DNA of 64,000 nucleotides from Marinifilum fragile JCM 15579 (GCF_001310955.1 NZ_BAZX01000013.1:1-64000); one strand, 5' to 3'; shown: positions 36,586-46,831, counted from the stretch's first letter. Notes: generated by a model from the sequence alone, not told the origin. Numbers and translations are program-made.

Positions 36586-37740
36586 TCATGTTTTTTGAAG
36601 TTCCTTCGCTTTTGAAAGAGAAATTCGTTTCCCTTTGTAGAAAGCCACTACAAAACAGTCTTTTATTTTTTTACGTACTGTCTTTTGTAGATTTACTATT
36701 TCAGAATAATTTGATGTTGAACCTGTGGTATACTTATAAGTTCCATTTATTTTTCGTTCTGTAATGTTTTTTAAGTTTCTAAAGACTTTAGAGTTTAAAG
36801 GAATCTGCTTAATGGATGATTTTAATTGAATGCAATACTCAACTTGTTCAGCAGTATTTTCATGATTCTCAATTTCATTTTCAATTTTTTCCTCATTTTC
36901 CTTTTGTTTATGAAGAACAACACTGGTTTGTTCAATCTTGTCTTTGTATGCTCTAAATGCTCTGAAAATTGCACTAGCTAAATAATCTTGTCCTTTTTTA
37001 GTTTTTAGAAACTTCTCTTCGGTTGGATTCGAAACAAAGCCTACTTCAACCAAAATAGAAGGCATACTTACTTGCTTAAGTACCCAAAATCCTGCTTCTC
37101 GAACACCTCTGGAATGACGTCCCACTCTGTGCTTAAATTGATATTCGGTAAGTTCTGCCATACTAATGCTTTTGTCTCGATTTATGCCTTGCATCAAATT
37201 AAAAATAATGTAAGAGGCCGGATTGTTAGGATCAAAGCCTTCATATTTGGTGGACCAATCGTCTTCGTATTGCATAACGGCATTCTCTTTCATCGCTACA
37301 GCAAGGTTTTCTTTTGTCTTGTGTAATCCTAAGGTATAAGTTTCTGTACCACTAATCCTGTAATTGTTATTTGCATTGGCGTGGATGGATATAAACAAGT
37401 CTGCTTTATTTTTGTTTGCAATTTCCGATCTTTTATTTAGCGGAATAAACACATCTGTCTTTCTGGTATAGACAACATTCACTTCCGGAAAATATTTCTC
37501 TATGTATCCACCAAGTTCCAACGCTATATTTAAAACAATATCTTTTTCACGAGATGACTTTCCCAATGCTCCTGGATCTCTTCCTCCATGTCCAGCATCA
37601 ATAACTACCGTTTTAATATGGTAAGATTGCTCTTGGGCATATAATCCATTTTCAAAACTGCATATAGCTAATAAAAGAATCAACCCAAAGGATGTTCTTG
37701 TAAATAATCGTTTTATAATTTTATGGGAGTTAATGTTCAT
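36586..37740 (-). CDS. N-acetylmuramoyl-L-alanine amidase with SPOR-like tail
   Basis: ATG 37740 (MNINSHKIIKRLFTRTSFGLILLLAICSFENGLYAQ) is chosen because a signal peptide follows at once; the longer frame starts with TTG. The Amidase_3 domain shows zinc ligands in VVIDAGHGGRDPGA, the following GKSSREKD glutamate and FISIHANAN, plus the catalytic VEVGFVSNP. It splits the amide bond between MurNAc and the stem peptide. A charged linker leads to a C-terminal domain (YCIQLKSSIKQ...NGTYKYTTGSTSNYSEI) shared with the MlaD-like neighbour. Confidence 0.92.
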   Translation of the reverse strand: MNINSHKIIKRLFTRTSFGLILLLAICSFENGLYAQEQSYHIKTVVIDAGHGGRDPGALGKSSREKDIVLNIALELGGYIEKYFPEVNVVYTRKTDVFIPLNKRSEIANKNKADLFISIHANANNNYRISGTETYTLGLHKTKENLAVAMKENAVMQYEDDWSTKYEGFDPNNPASYIIFNLMQGINRDKSISMAELTEYQFKHRVGRHSRGVREAGFWVLKQVSMPSILVEVGFVSNPTEEKFLKTKKGQDYLASAIFRAFRAYKDKIEQTSVVLHKQKENEEKIENEIENHENTAEQVEYCIQLKSSIKQIPLNSKVFRNLKNITERKINGTYKYTTGSTSNYSEIVNLQKTVRKKIKDCFVVAFYKGKRISLSKAKELQKT

Positions 37741-37901
37741 CAGGCAAATTTCATAAAAGAACTTAAAAAATGTTTTCAAGTTCGTTTCGATTAGGGATTA
37801 TAGTACTTTTATTTGTATTTTTGGCGACTTAAGCACGAACTGCGGTTTAACTAGCAGCACAAAATTAAATCAGAACTTTTCACAAAAATAACAGATATAA
37901 A

Positions 37902-40540
37902 TTGCAATTGAAATTACTACAAAAGGTTTTTATTCTTTTCATTGGAACGATAATGCCACTGAACATATTTGCTATTGAGAATTTTAATTACAAAAATTCT
38001 AATGACAAGTTACATGCCAACTTTAGCTCTTATGCGCTTGAAAAGATTTTAAAAGAGGAGGTTAGATTACAAAAAGATACACTTGATCTTGCTCAAGATA
38101 GTTTGGCGGCTGATTCAACTAAAGCGAAAAAACCACTTTTCGAAACGGTTGTTCAATACAATTGCGATGATACTATAGTTTTTTCATTAACAGGTCAGCA
38201 GGTTTTTCTTACCAAAAATGCTTTTGTAAAATATGGGCAGACGGAGTTAAAGGCTTATTATATTGAGCTGGATCTTGAAAAGAAACAAGCTTATGCCTAT
38301 GGTATTCAAGATTCAACAGGGAATTATGTGTTTACGCCTGAGTTTAAAGATGGATCAGAAGAGTTTTCCTGTAAAGAATTGAAATATAATTTTGATACAG
38401 GAAAGGGTTTGGTAAATGAAGTAATAACAGAGCAAGAAGGTGGATTTGTGCACAGTCAAATTACCAAGAAGATAGATGATAAGGTTTTTTATTTGAGAAA
38501 TGGTAAATATACTACTTGTGATCATGAGCATCCTCATTTTTATGTGAAAATGACCAAGGCAAAGATGATAAAGGATGATAAAATTGTTTCTGGGCCTTTG
38601 CATTTGGTTTTAGAAGATGTGCCTTTACCTCTAGGATTGCCTTTTGCAATGTTTCCTTTTAGTTCAACCTATACCTCAGGTATCATAATACCTAGTTATG
38701 GTGAGGAACAACGAAGAGGTTTTAATCTGCGCGGAGGTGGATATTATTGGGCAATAAATGATTATCTGGATTTATCGGTTACGGGTGATATTTTCTCCAA
38801 TGGCTCTTGGGGAACATACGTTCAATCAAAATACAAAAAAAGATATCGATATAGCGGTACTTTGCAAACCGAGTATCACTTTAACAAGTATGGAGACAAA
38901 GGTCTTCCGGATTATTACGAAACTACAGACTTTGCAATTCGTTGGAATCACACACAAGATGCAAAAGCAAATCCATACAGAACATTTTCTGCTTCGGTTA
39001 ATGTTTCTACATCAAATAATGATAGAAATAACTCAATGTCGATTAAGGAGATTACCAATAATCAAAAACAATCGAGTATTGCATATAGTAAGAAATGGGC
39101 AGATAGTCCATTTAGTTTGAATGCTAGTTTGCGTCACTCGCAAAATAGTCGTGATACAACCATTTCGCTTACCCTGCCAAATATGTCATTGAATATGACT
39201 CAGATTTACCCTTTTAGAAAGAAGGGAAAGAGTTCAAATTTGCGTTGGTACGATAAAATAGGTGTTAGTTATTCTTCTAAATTGGAAAACCGCACTAAGA
39301 GTGGAATGAAGGAAAGTGAATTAATGAGTTCATCTTTACAAAAGGATTGGGAGAATGGGTATGAACATAGCATTCCAATTACTACCAATTTTAAGTTGGC
39401 TAAAGATTTAACACTTTCTCCTACCTTAAATTACCGAGGAGTGTTGTATACCAGATCTATTCGAAAATCATGGGATCCAGAAGCGGATGGAGGAGATGGA
39501 GATGTTCGTGTTGATACCATACAGGGATTTAGGTACGCCCATAATTACTCGACAGGGGCTTCTCTTTCCTTAAGCCCGAAGATTTATGGTATGTATATGT
39601 TTAAAGAAACATCAAAAGTGGCAGCTATCCGTCACGTAATGACTCCATCTGTTAGTGTTAGTTATACTCCTGAGATTGGCGTACCGAGAAGTAAATACTA
39701 CAAGACTTATTATGACCCAATTCAAAAGAGAGATGTGGAGTATTCGATATTCGAGGGAGGTTTGTATAGCACTCCTACAGGAGCTCGAGAGGCTGGGTCT
39801 GTTAATTTAAGTTTGGATAATAATATTGAAGCTAAAATTAGAACAGCCAATGATACTACAGGTCTTGAGGATATGAAGAAGGTGAAGATTCTGGAGAGTT
39901 TGAAGTTTTCTACTTCATATAATATGTTTGCTGATTCTTTGAATTGGTCTCCTATTAGAATGACCGGTAGAACCAAGATTTTTAATAAAAGATTGGATTT
40001 GAATTTCAATGGTACAGTTGATCCTTATAAGTTGAATACTAATGGAACAAGCAAGATTGATGAATTTGGCCCACGTTTAACACAAGCTCTATTGATGTTG
40101 GATTTAGTCTTTCGTCGAAGGATTTAAATCCAAATACCAAGAATAATAGTGGAGGTTCTGATGATGATCAACCTGAGAAATGGCGTGACCCTCGATATGT
40201 AGACTTTGATATTCCATGGTCGTTTTCGATTGATTATGGATGGACCTATTCGAAACCAACCAGCAGAAAAACCATCAATCAAAATTTAGGTATCAACGGA
40301 CAGTTTAGTTTAACTCCAAAGTGGAAGGTTAGCTTTTCATCGGGTTATGACTTTACGGATAAAGAAGTAACGGCAACTCAATTCACAATTACAAGAGATT
40401 TGCACTGTTGGAAGATGTCATTCAATACCATTCCGTTCGGAACCTATCAGTCCTATAATTTCATGATTAATGTAGATTCATCTATACTTCAGGATTTGAA
40501 ATACGAGAAGAAGCAAGCTTGGCAGGATATTCAGTTCTAG
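37902..40540 (+). pseudogene. lptD: LptD-type outer membrane LPS assembly protein, frameshifted
   Basis: TTG 37902 starts a protein with signal peptide LQKVFILFIGTIMPLNIFA, an OstA-like N-terminal domain (NCDDTIVFSLTGQQVFLTKNAFVKYG, ISGPLHLVLEDVPLPLGLPFAMFP) and a long beta-barrel. The frame breaks near 40092, where restoring one T (GCT TCT ATT GAT) gives TQASIDVGFSLSSKDLNP. It then continues to TAG 40538-40540 as YVDFDIPWSFSIDYGWTY...KKQAWQDIQF, giving ~879 residues. LptD inserts lipopolysaccharide in the outer leaflet and is often essential, so an indel error in the data is more likely than a true null. Confidence 0.85.
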
Positions 40541-40567
40541 ACAAGTAAAATATAAAGTACAAAATGG

Positions 40568-40594
40568 AGCCGCAATATTGCGGCTTTTTTTTTT
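40568..40594. terminator. terminator between lptD and the glutamine amidotransferase
   Basis: AGCCGCA (40568-40574) pairs with TGCGGCT (40579-40585) over ATAT, followed by ten T. It lies just after the lptD stop and touches the end of the convergent amidotransferase gene. Confidence 0.85.
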
Positions 40595-41159
40595 ATCCAA
40601 GACTCCAATTCTTCAGCATCAAATTTCCTCTTTCTGTCATTATAGATTCCGGATGAAACTGCACACCACATAAATCTAACTCTTTATGTCGTATCGACAT
40701 GATGACTTCATTTTCATCGGTAGAGGTGATGCTAAGGCAACTTGGAAATTTTTCTCGAGATACAGCCCAGGAATGATATCTGCCCGAGTTAAATGGGTTC
40801 GGAATGTTTTTAAAAAGAATTTCGGTAGGTTCTGTAATAATAGTTGCTTTAGGGATTCCATGAATAATTTCAGGTAAATTGTAAATGCTGGCACCGAAAT
40901 ATTCGGCCATATACTGCATTCCTAAGCAAACTCCCAGAATAGCTTTTTGCCCGGCATATTTATCCAGAATTTCTCCCATTACCTTTACCTCTGATGGTAA
41001 TCCAGGGCCAGGAGAAAAAATAATACGATCGCATTTATCTAATTCTTCCCAATCAACCTGATTGTTTCTCATAACAATGCAATTGTCGCAGTATTGCTCA
41101 ACAATATGAGATAAATTATAAGTGAATGAATCGTAATTATCTATAATAGCTATTCTCAT
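40593..41159 (-). CDS. glutamine amidotransferase, aminodeoxychorismate/anthranilate synthase component II
   Basis: This 188-residue class I glutaminase releases ammonia for chorismate amination. The catalytic cysteine is in GVCLGMQ (about residue 78) and the His-Glu pair in QFHPESIMT (near 170). The N-terminal IDNYDSFTYNL and SPGPGLP are family marks. PabA (folate) and TrpG (tryptophan) cannot be told apart by sequence alone, and no partner synthase or trp genes are adjacent. Confidence 0.92.
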   Translation of the reverse strand: MRIAIIDNYDSFTYNLSHIVEQYCDNCIVMRNNQVDWEELDKCDRIIFSPGPGLPSEVKVMGEILDKYAGQKAILGVCLGMQYMAEYFGASIYNLPEIIHGIPKATIITEPTEILFKNIPNPFNSGRYHSWAVSREKFPSCLSITSTDENEVIMSIRHKELDLCGVQFHPESIMTERGNLMLKNWSLG

Positions 41160-41231
41160 TAATACTTTTTTCTTTTAACTTAGCGACCGCAAAATAAATG
41201 AATTTTTAACAAATACTAATTATTAACTGAA

Positions 41232-41609
41232 ATGAAAAAGTGTATTAATTCAGAAAAAGCGCCAAAGGCAATCGGACCATACAGCCAGGCAGTAGAAGCA
41301 AACGGAACTTTATACATCTCAGGACAGCTTCCTGTTGATGTTGCTACTGGTAAATTTGTTGAAGGTGGTGTTAAAGAACAAACTGAGCAAGTAATGAAAA
41401 ACATTGGTTACATCTTGGAAGAAGCTGGTTATAGCTTTAAGGATGTAGTTAAATCAACTTGTTTGTTGAGCGATATTTCAAACTTTGCTGTAATGAACGA
41501 AGTTTATGGTGAATATTACAAAGAAGATTGTCCTGCACGTGCAGCATTTGCTGTTAAGGATCTTCCTCTAGGTGCTTTGGTTGAAATTGAAACCATTGCT
41601 GTGAAGTAA
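41232..41609 (+). CDS. ridA: RidA-family enamine/imine deaminase
   Basis: RidA hydrolyses reactive 2-aminoacrylate intermediates. The 125-residue protein starts MKKCINSEKAPKAIGPYSQAV and has SGQLPVD, the active-site arginine in ARAAFAVKDLPLGALVEIETIA and other conserved core residues. It works as a cytoplasmic trimer. It is divergent from the amidotransferase gene and has its own terminator. Confidence 0.95.
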   Translation: MKKCINSEKAPKAIGPYSQAVEANGTLYISGQLPVDVATGKFVEGGVKEQTEQVMKNIGYILEEAGYSFKDVVKSTCLLSDISNFAVMNEVYGEYYKEDCPARAAFAVKDLPLGALVEIETIAVK

Positions 41610-41634
41610 TTCCATCTACAAAGATATATGAAGG

Positions 41635-41664
41635 GCTGCCAATTGACGATTGGCAGCTTTTTTT
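41635..41664. terminator. bidirectional terminator after ridA
   Basis: GCTGCCAAT (41635-41643) pairs with ATTGGCAGC (41649-41657) over TGACG and is followed by seven T. Confidence 0.85.
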
Positions 41665-41706
41665 ATACCCAGAGCGAAACTGTTAAATATTAATTAATAA
41701 TCGGTA

Positions 41707-42672
41707 TTAGTTTTTGTCCAATGCCACATATATTGGCAAATGATCCGATGTACCGCCATGATAGGTGTGATACGAATAGGTTCGGTTGGGTTTGTATATT
41801 CCAGCTTCCTGATCGAAATACAACAAGCTTTTATCGCCATGAATGGTTAGGCGAGGACTGGTTATTTTTATTCCTTCTCCCTTTAGCATTCCTTTGCTAA
41901 TGATAATTTGATCGAACATTAGCCAATGTTTTTTGGCAAACAAACTGCCCAATTTCTTTTCGTAAGGAATTGTCGCAAGATTGTAAAACTCGTATGTGCT
42001 AATGTTTTTATGCGGTTTGGCATGTAGGTGTTTGCTTATGGATTTGCTTACTGGTAAATCGTTAAAATCACCCATGATAACGATTTTAGCATCTGCATCC
42101 TCGCTAAGTATGGTTTTTGCCTTTTGATGCAAACATTCGGCAGCAGCAATGCGTTTGGGGTTCGAAGCTAAAATGCCTTCACCTCTGGATGGCCAATGAT
42201 TCACAAAAAAATGAATGATGTCATTTTCTATTTTCGTTTTTACATACAAAATGTCTCTTGTGGCAAAATGAGAATTGCCATTCAATTTTACCAGTATTTT
42301 TTCGGAAGCTAAAATCTTTACATCTTTTTTGTGGTAGAGTAGGGCTACATCAATCCCTCTTCTGTCAGGACTATCGAAATGTACAAAGCCATACTCTCCT
42401 TTGAATGCAGGTTGATAAATCAGATCTTTTAAAACTGTGGCATTCTCAATTTCGGCAACACCAATGGCTATTGGCAATTTGCTATCTTGAATAGATGCGA
42501 TGGCAGCTGTAATGTGTTCCAACTTGCTTATATATCGATTCTCCGTCCAATGATTGCTGCCATTGGGCAAATAATCATTATCATTCTTTTTCGGATCATT
42601 TTTAGTGTCGAAAAAATTCTCAAGGTTATAGAATGCAATGGTGTGTTTGTCTTTTGACATCCGTTTATTCAT
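41707..42672 (-). CDS. endonuclease/exonuclease/phosphatase (EEP) family protein
   Basis: This encodes 321 residues with the EEP fold: TIAFYNLENFFDTK at the start, FFVNHWPSRGEG, MGDFNDLPVSKSI and the C-terminal HGGTSDHLPIYV, which carry the metal- and phosphate-binding His/Asp residues. There is no signal peptide, so it should be cytoplasmic unless it starts at the alternative ATG 42660 (MSKDKHTIAF). The first ATG (42672) overlaps the end of the ABC permease gene by 8 nt. Substrate unknown: DNA, lipid and nucleotide phosphate are all possible. Confidence 0.85.
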   Translation of the reverse strand: MNKRMSKDKHTIAFYNLENFFDTKNDPKKNDNDYLPNGSNHWTENRYISKLEHITAAIASIQDSKLPIAIGVAEIENATVLKDLIYQPAFKGEYGFVHFDSPDRRGIDVALLYHKKDVKILASEKILVKLNGNSHFATRDILYVKTKIENDIIHFFVNHWPSRGEGILASNPKRIAAAECLHQKAKTILSEDADAKIVIMGDFNDLPVSKSISKHLHAKPHKNISTYEFYNLATIPYEKKLGSLFAKKHWLMFDQIIISKGMLKGEGIKITSPRLTIHGDKSLLYFDQEAGIYKPNRTYSYHTYHGGTSDHLPIYVALDKN

Positions 42673-45034
42673 ATCTTAACGATTTTACTGGATCTAGTTT
42701 TGATGCTCGGTAGGAATGAGTCAATACTGTTATAATTACCACTATGCTTGCGATAAGAAATGTAAAGATATAAAAGCTCCATTCGATATCCGTTTTTAAT
42801 GCATAATCTTTTAACCAGATATTCATCGCATAATTGGTTATTGGGATTGAAAGGATGCAAGCAATTGTCACGAATATAATGTTGGTTTTTACAAAAGAGT
42901 AGATGATATCCATTTCAGAACAGCCCAAAACCTTTCTGATTCCAATTTCCTTGGTTCTGCTTCGGGCAAAAAAAAGTGTAAGTCCAAATAAACCAAATGA
43001 GGCAATAAGCATGGTGAAAAATGCGAATATACTTACAATGGTAAATTTGTTTTTCTCACTCGCGTACATTTGTTTGATAAGATCTTCAACGGTACTTACT
43101 TCAAGTTTGGTGTCAGGGGATAATTTGTTCCATGAAGCATGCAAATAGGAGAGAAGGTCTTCTTTTGATTCTTCATGATATTGTATGGCGATTTGAGAAA
43201 GGTAATTTTCCGTAATTACAATCATTAATGGTGGAACTTCGGTATGAAAGGAGTGAAGATAAAAATCTTTTACCACACCAATAATTTCGTATGTTTCCAG
43301 CTTGTTGCCTATGGCATTTTCTATTCCAAATGCCTTAAGTGCAGTTTCGTTTAAAATACATGCTGATTTGGTATCATTAGCGTTGTTGCTTTTAAAATAA
43401 CGACCCTCTTTTAATTCTACTCCCATGGTTTCCAAAAATCCAAAATCCACAAAAAAGCCCTCAACTTTTACTTTTTCTTCCTTGTTTTGCTGGTGTGGAA
43501 ACATCATTGTAGCACTGCTGTAGGATGGTAAGCCGCTAGCAGCACCACCTGCTTTAATGACACTTGAGTGTTGTCTAACTTCATTTAAGAAGGGTTTAAG
43601 TAGTTCTCTGTTTCGAACATTTGCCAATAAAACATTCTTGTTGTGAAAGCCGGGATTCTTACTTATGGCAAGTTGGTATTGTGCATTAATCACAAAAGCA
43701 CAAGCCACAAAAAAACAAAAGATTATTAATTGCAGGATAATTAATGATGAACGTACAAAGTTCTTTTTGTTGCCTTGTACAATCTTTACTTTCAGTATAT
43801 CCACAACCTTTAATCTTGATAATCCCAAGGCTGTATATAATCCAGCAAGGAAACCAATAAAAATGCTCAAGAAGAGATAAGCTAACAAGTAATAAACCAT
43901 ATTACCTGGTATTATTGGAAGGCTAGTTTCGAATAAATTTTCGGCATAGGGTCTGGCAAGAATCATTAAAAGGATGGCTATGGGTAATACCATTACCGAT
44001 AAAATAAGCGATTCGGTTAAAAATTGTAGGCTTACTTGTTTGTTAGCTGCGCCAAATGTTTTTCTGATTCCAATCTCTGTAGATCGGTTCGAGGATACGG
44101 CTGTTGACAGGATTACGTAATTAATAAGTGCTACAAGGATAATTGCGATAGCTATGGCAATAAATATTTTAATAGAATTCCAATTGCCTTTTAAGTCGTT
44201 GGATTGAATATGCTCAGAGTTTAAATAAACATCAGATAGTTTTTGAAGAGAGTAAGCCTTTTGTCCTTTATCTTTCAGGTACTTGCTCTCGAACTCTTTT
44301 AGTTGCTTTGTAACTTCCTCTTGATTGCTACCATCGGCTAATTTAATCCAGGTTGTCCAAAAATCTAAATCCCAATTGCTTTCGGCATGTTCGGTGCTAA
44401 AATGTTTATTCATTCGTGGAATATTATTTAAGCCATTTATTAAGCAATTAGGTCGAAAGGTTGAATTTTTTGGTAAATCTTTAAAAACAGCAACAACGTT
44501 AAAAGCAATTTCTTTTTCATTTATTGTAGCAATTACTTCTTTGCCTACAGCATTACTTGTAGAAAATATCTTTTTTGCCATTGATTCTGAAATGCAGATG
44601 GCCTGCAAATCGTCTAATAATTTTCCGTTGTTATAGCCATGTAGTATGGGTATACTAAAAATGTCAAAAATATCCGACTGGCAGCCAAAAACTCTCTTTG
44701 TATTAATGCTCTCGTCTTGCAATTGAATGCTAAAAGATCTTGTGTTTTGTAAATTACTTGCTTTCGAAACCTGAGGGATTTCTTCTTTAATGGTTTCGCA
44801 TAACACGTATGGTGTGCCAGTCATATATGATTTAAAATCGATGTAATGATTAATTACTCTATATACCGACTCCTTGTTTTTATGACATTGATTAAAACTT
44901 AGCTGATTAATTACAAAAAGAACAATAATAAATGAGGCTGCCAATGCAATGGAAAGACCAATGGTGTTGATTAAGGTGAATGTAATATTATTCCGCAAGT
45001 TGCGAATTGCAGTTTTAAGGTAGTTTCTAAACAT
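42665..45034 (-). CDS. ABC transporter permease, MacB/FtsX type
   Basis: This encodes 789 residues. An N-terminal membrane helix (TFTLINTIGLSIALAASFIIVLFV) is followed by a periplasmic MacB_PCD region. A first FtsX domain (about 285-410: FIAIAIAIILVALINYVILS..., SNRSTEIGIRKTFGA) is followed by a second periplasmic region and a C-terminal FtsX domain (SRTKEIGIRKVLGCSE). Such permeases move proteins, lipids or antibiotics in MacAB-like systems. No ATPase gene is adjacent, so the partner must lie elsewhere. It is the first gene of a unit with the EEP gene. Confidence 0.9.
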   Translation of the reverse strand: MFRNYLKTAIRNLRNNITFTLINTIGLSIALAASFIIVLFVINQLSFNQCHKNKESVYRVINHYIDFKSYMTGTPYVLCETIKEEIPQVSKASNLQNTRSFSIQLQDESINTKRVFGCQSDIFDIFSIPILHGYNNGKLLDDLQAICISESMAKKIFSTSNAVGKEVIATINEKEIAFNVVAVFKDLPKNSTFRPNCLINGLNNIPRMNKHFSTEHAESNWDLDFWTTWIKLADGSNQEEVTKQLKEFESKYLKDKGQKAYSLQKLSDVYLNSEHIQSNDLKGNWNSIKIFIAIAIAIILVALINYVILSTAVSSNRSTEIGIRKTFGAANKQVSLQFLTESLILSVMVLPIAILLMILARPYAENLFETSLPIIPGNMVYYLLAYLFLSIFIGFLAGLYTALGLSRLKVVDILKVKIVQGNKKNFVRSSLIILQLIIFCFFVACAFVINAQYQLAISKNPGFHNKNVLLANVRNRELLKPFLNEVRQHSSVIKAGGAASGLPSYSSATMMFPHQQNKEEKVKVEGFFVDFGFLETMGVELKEGRYFKSNNANDTKSACILNETALKAFGIENAIGNKLETYEIIGVVKDFYLHSFHTEVPPLMIVITENYLSQIAIQYHEESKEDLLSYLHASWNKLSPDTKLEVSTVEDLIKQMYASEKNKFTIVSIFAFFTMLIASFGLFGLTLFFARSRTKEIGIRKVLGCSEMDIIYSFVKTNIIFVTIACILSIPITNYAMNIWLKDYALKTDIEWSFYIFTFLIASIVVIITVLTHSYRASKLDPVKSLRYE

Positions 45035-45413
45035 TTGGGTTGGGTTTTTGATTTATGCTAAAGCTATATAATAATTTTTAATTTATTATGATATTCAACG
45101 TAGAATTTAGTTGTCAAATATTGTTTGCTTGTGTAAGTGTCAGATATGTAAAATATTGAATCCGTTTGGGTTTTTATAGTGATGATCTGATAGTTTGTTA
45201 TAAGATTCTTTTTAGTTGATTATGAAATGTATCTATTAAAGAATTGGGTAGACTTAAAAATGCTTTAGTATGCCATGTTTATATGTATGCTTGGAAAATA
45301 ATATTCTTGTTGGTGATAGGTTGAAGATTTGTTTGTGTTGGTTATAGATAGTTGTTGCTTATTAATGAATGGAAATGATAGAATAGTAATTATTATCAAA
45401 ATAAAAACTAAGT

Positions 45414-45770
45414 AGCCCCGATGGAAAACTTCAACCGAGCAGCGGAAGATTATAACGGAGTGGTGAAAAACTGTAACCTGATACCGGAACACTGCAACAC
45501 GCGGGTGGAATAAGGCAACATGTAACTAAAGAATCGCAACCGATTGGTGGAAGATGATAATATGTAGAAGCTTGAGAACAACCGAGTAGTGAGATATCAT
45601 AACACGATACTACAAAAGATCAACTAGAAGGTGGATAGAGGCAATATAGAGGTGGATCGTATTAAACTATCAGGAGAATGTTTCAATCATTGGTTAAGTG
45701 GTATTTATAAGAGAACCACATGAAGCAATATCATGACAGTGAAGTATAAAAGATTCGAGGTAATAGTTTA
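45414..45770 (+). repeat. degenerate tandem array, exact 21-bp period, about 17 units
   Basis: Seventeen consecutive 21-bp units start at 45414, 45435, 45456 and so on to 45750. Fifteen of 17 end in CAA or TAA, and many have GGTGGAA-like sequence at positions 8-13. The consensus is CCGAGTG-GTGGAA-GATTGCAA with heavy drift (each part under 14 bases). Read in one frame, the first units give heptad-like peptides (NRAAEDY, NGVVKNC, NLIPEHC) broken by stops, so there is no current ORF. The remaining gene-free DNA to either side (45035-45413, 45771-46114) is plain AT-rich sequence. Confidence 0.8.
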
Positions 45771-46114
45771 GTTATGGCATAGAAAATTTTTATGCAGCTT
45801 GAAAATCATGAGATATATAATGTAAATCATTTTGAATTTTCTTTAAAGTTTAACTGTAGGTGTAAAAAACAATAGAGATATCATTTGAATAGTAATTATA
45901 ATATAGGCTTATTTTATTTTTGTTGTGCAATGATAAAATGCCTGTATTTCCAAGTTGATGGCTGTAAAATATTAGTAAATAAGCTATAAGTGGATTTTAA
46001 TAGATTGCGAAAAAAGTACTGATGTTAAAAAATAATTTTAAAATTATTTGGACATAATAATCTCAGTGTTTAAATTCATACTGCAAATAAAACTTACTTA
46101 AATAATATTATAAC

Positions 46115-46831
46115 ATGACTAGTACTACAAGACTTTACAACTGTTCCGATGCAGTTTTTGTTAGTTTTTCAAGTCAAATCATAAGTATACTTGAACAAGA
46201 ACATTCAAAATTTGAATCTTTCTCGACTTACTTTAAGCCGGAATCCTTACAACTAATAAAAGATCAGTATAATGCTGCAAGCAGTATCCCTTCCGATAAG
46301 GTGCACATCGATATTCAGGCAAAATCTACCGATAATATTAATAAAGAGGTTGATGAATGTGCAAAGTTGTATCAGCGCTGCAAATTTGATATTGAATTGG
46401 TATTTCCGAATGATAAGAACATATGGAATCAGTTTGGCTTTAATGATTACTTGGATGCGCGTAAATCTGCGAAAAACATGTATATGTTTTATTCAGACTT
46501 CCAATTCATGGTAAACTTACATAAAGAGGAGTTAATGAAAATTGCCTGGACTGAAGATATGTTTGCCAAAATTGATGAGCGAAAGAATAATTTAAAGGCC
46601 TTAATGAATGCTCAGACCAAAAGTATGGTTGAACGTGGTAGAGCAACGGAACAACGGGTTGTGACTTTAAATGTTTTGTATGAAAGTTTGGCGAAGTATG
46701 TAAAAGCGGCAAAATATATTTACGAAGGTAATGATGAGATGCTAAAGTGGTTTAAATTTCCGGTTACAACTAATGGTAAAAAGGAAGAAACTACCGAAGA
46801 AGTGGTTACAGACGAACAAAATAATGAATAG
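46115..46831 (+). CDS. uncharacterised helical protein downstream of the 21-bp array
   Basis: This encodes 238 residues, helical throughout with no signal peptide or membrane segment. A central FPNDKNIWNQFGFNDYLDARKSAKNMYMF motif and the ERGRATEQRVVTLNVLYESLAKYVKAAKYIY helix look familiar from unnamed Bacteroidota proteins, but I cannot name a family. The C-terminus is acidic (EETTEEVVTDEQNNE), as in the DUF6261-like protein at 16131. The terminator follows directly. The array upstream ends 344 bp before the start. Confidence 0.75.
   Translation: MTSTTRLYNCSDAVFVSFSSQIISILEQEHSKFESFSTYFKPESLQLIKDQYNAASSIPSDKVHIDIQAKSTDNINKEVDECAKLYQRCKFDIELVFPNDKNIWNQFGFNDYLDARKSAKNMYMFYSDFQFMVNLHKEELMKIAWTEDMFAKIDERKNNLKALMNAQTKSMVERGRATEQRVVTLNVLYESLAKYVKAAKYIYEGNDEMLKWFKFPVTTNGKKEETTEEVVTDEQNNE

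Noticed and set aside
45265..45492. 75-residue minus-strand ORF with heptad-like VFHHSVI/IFRCSVE units
   Set aside because: It is produced by the 21-bp array read backwards; the rest of the frame has no coding character.
45414..45770. possible CRISPR array
   Set aside because: Units are short, continuous and drifted, with no alternating constant repeats and unique spacers, and no cas genes are nearby.
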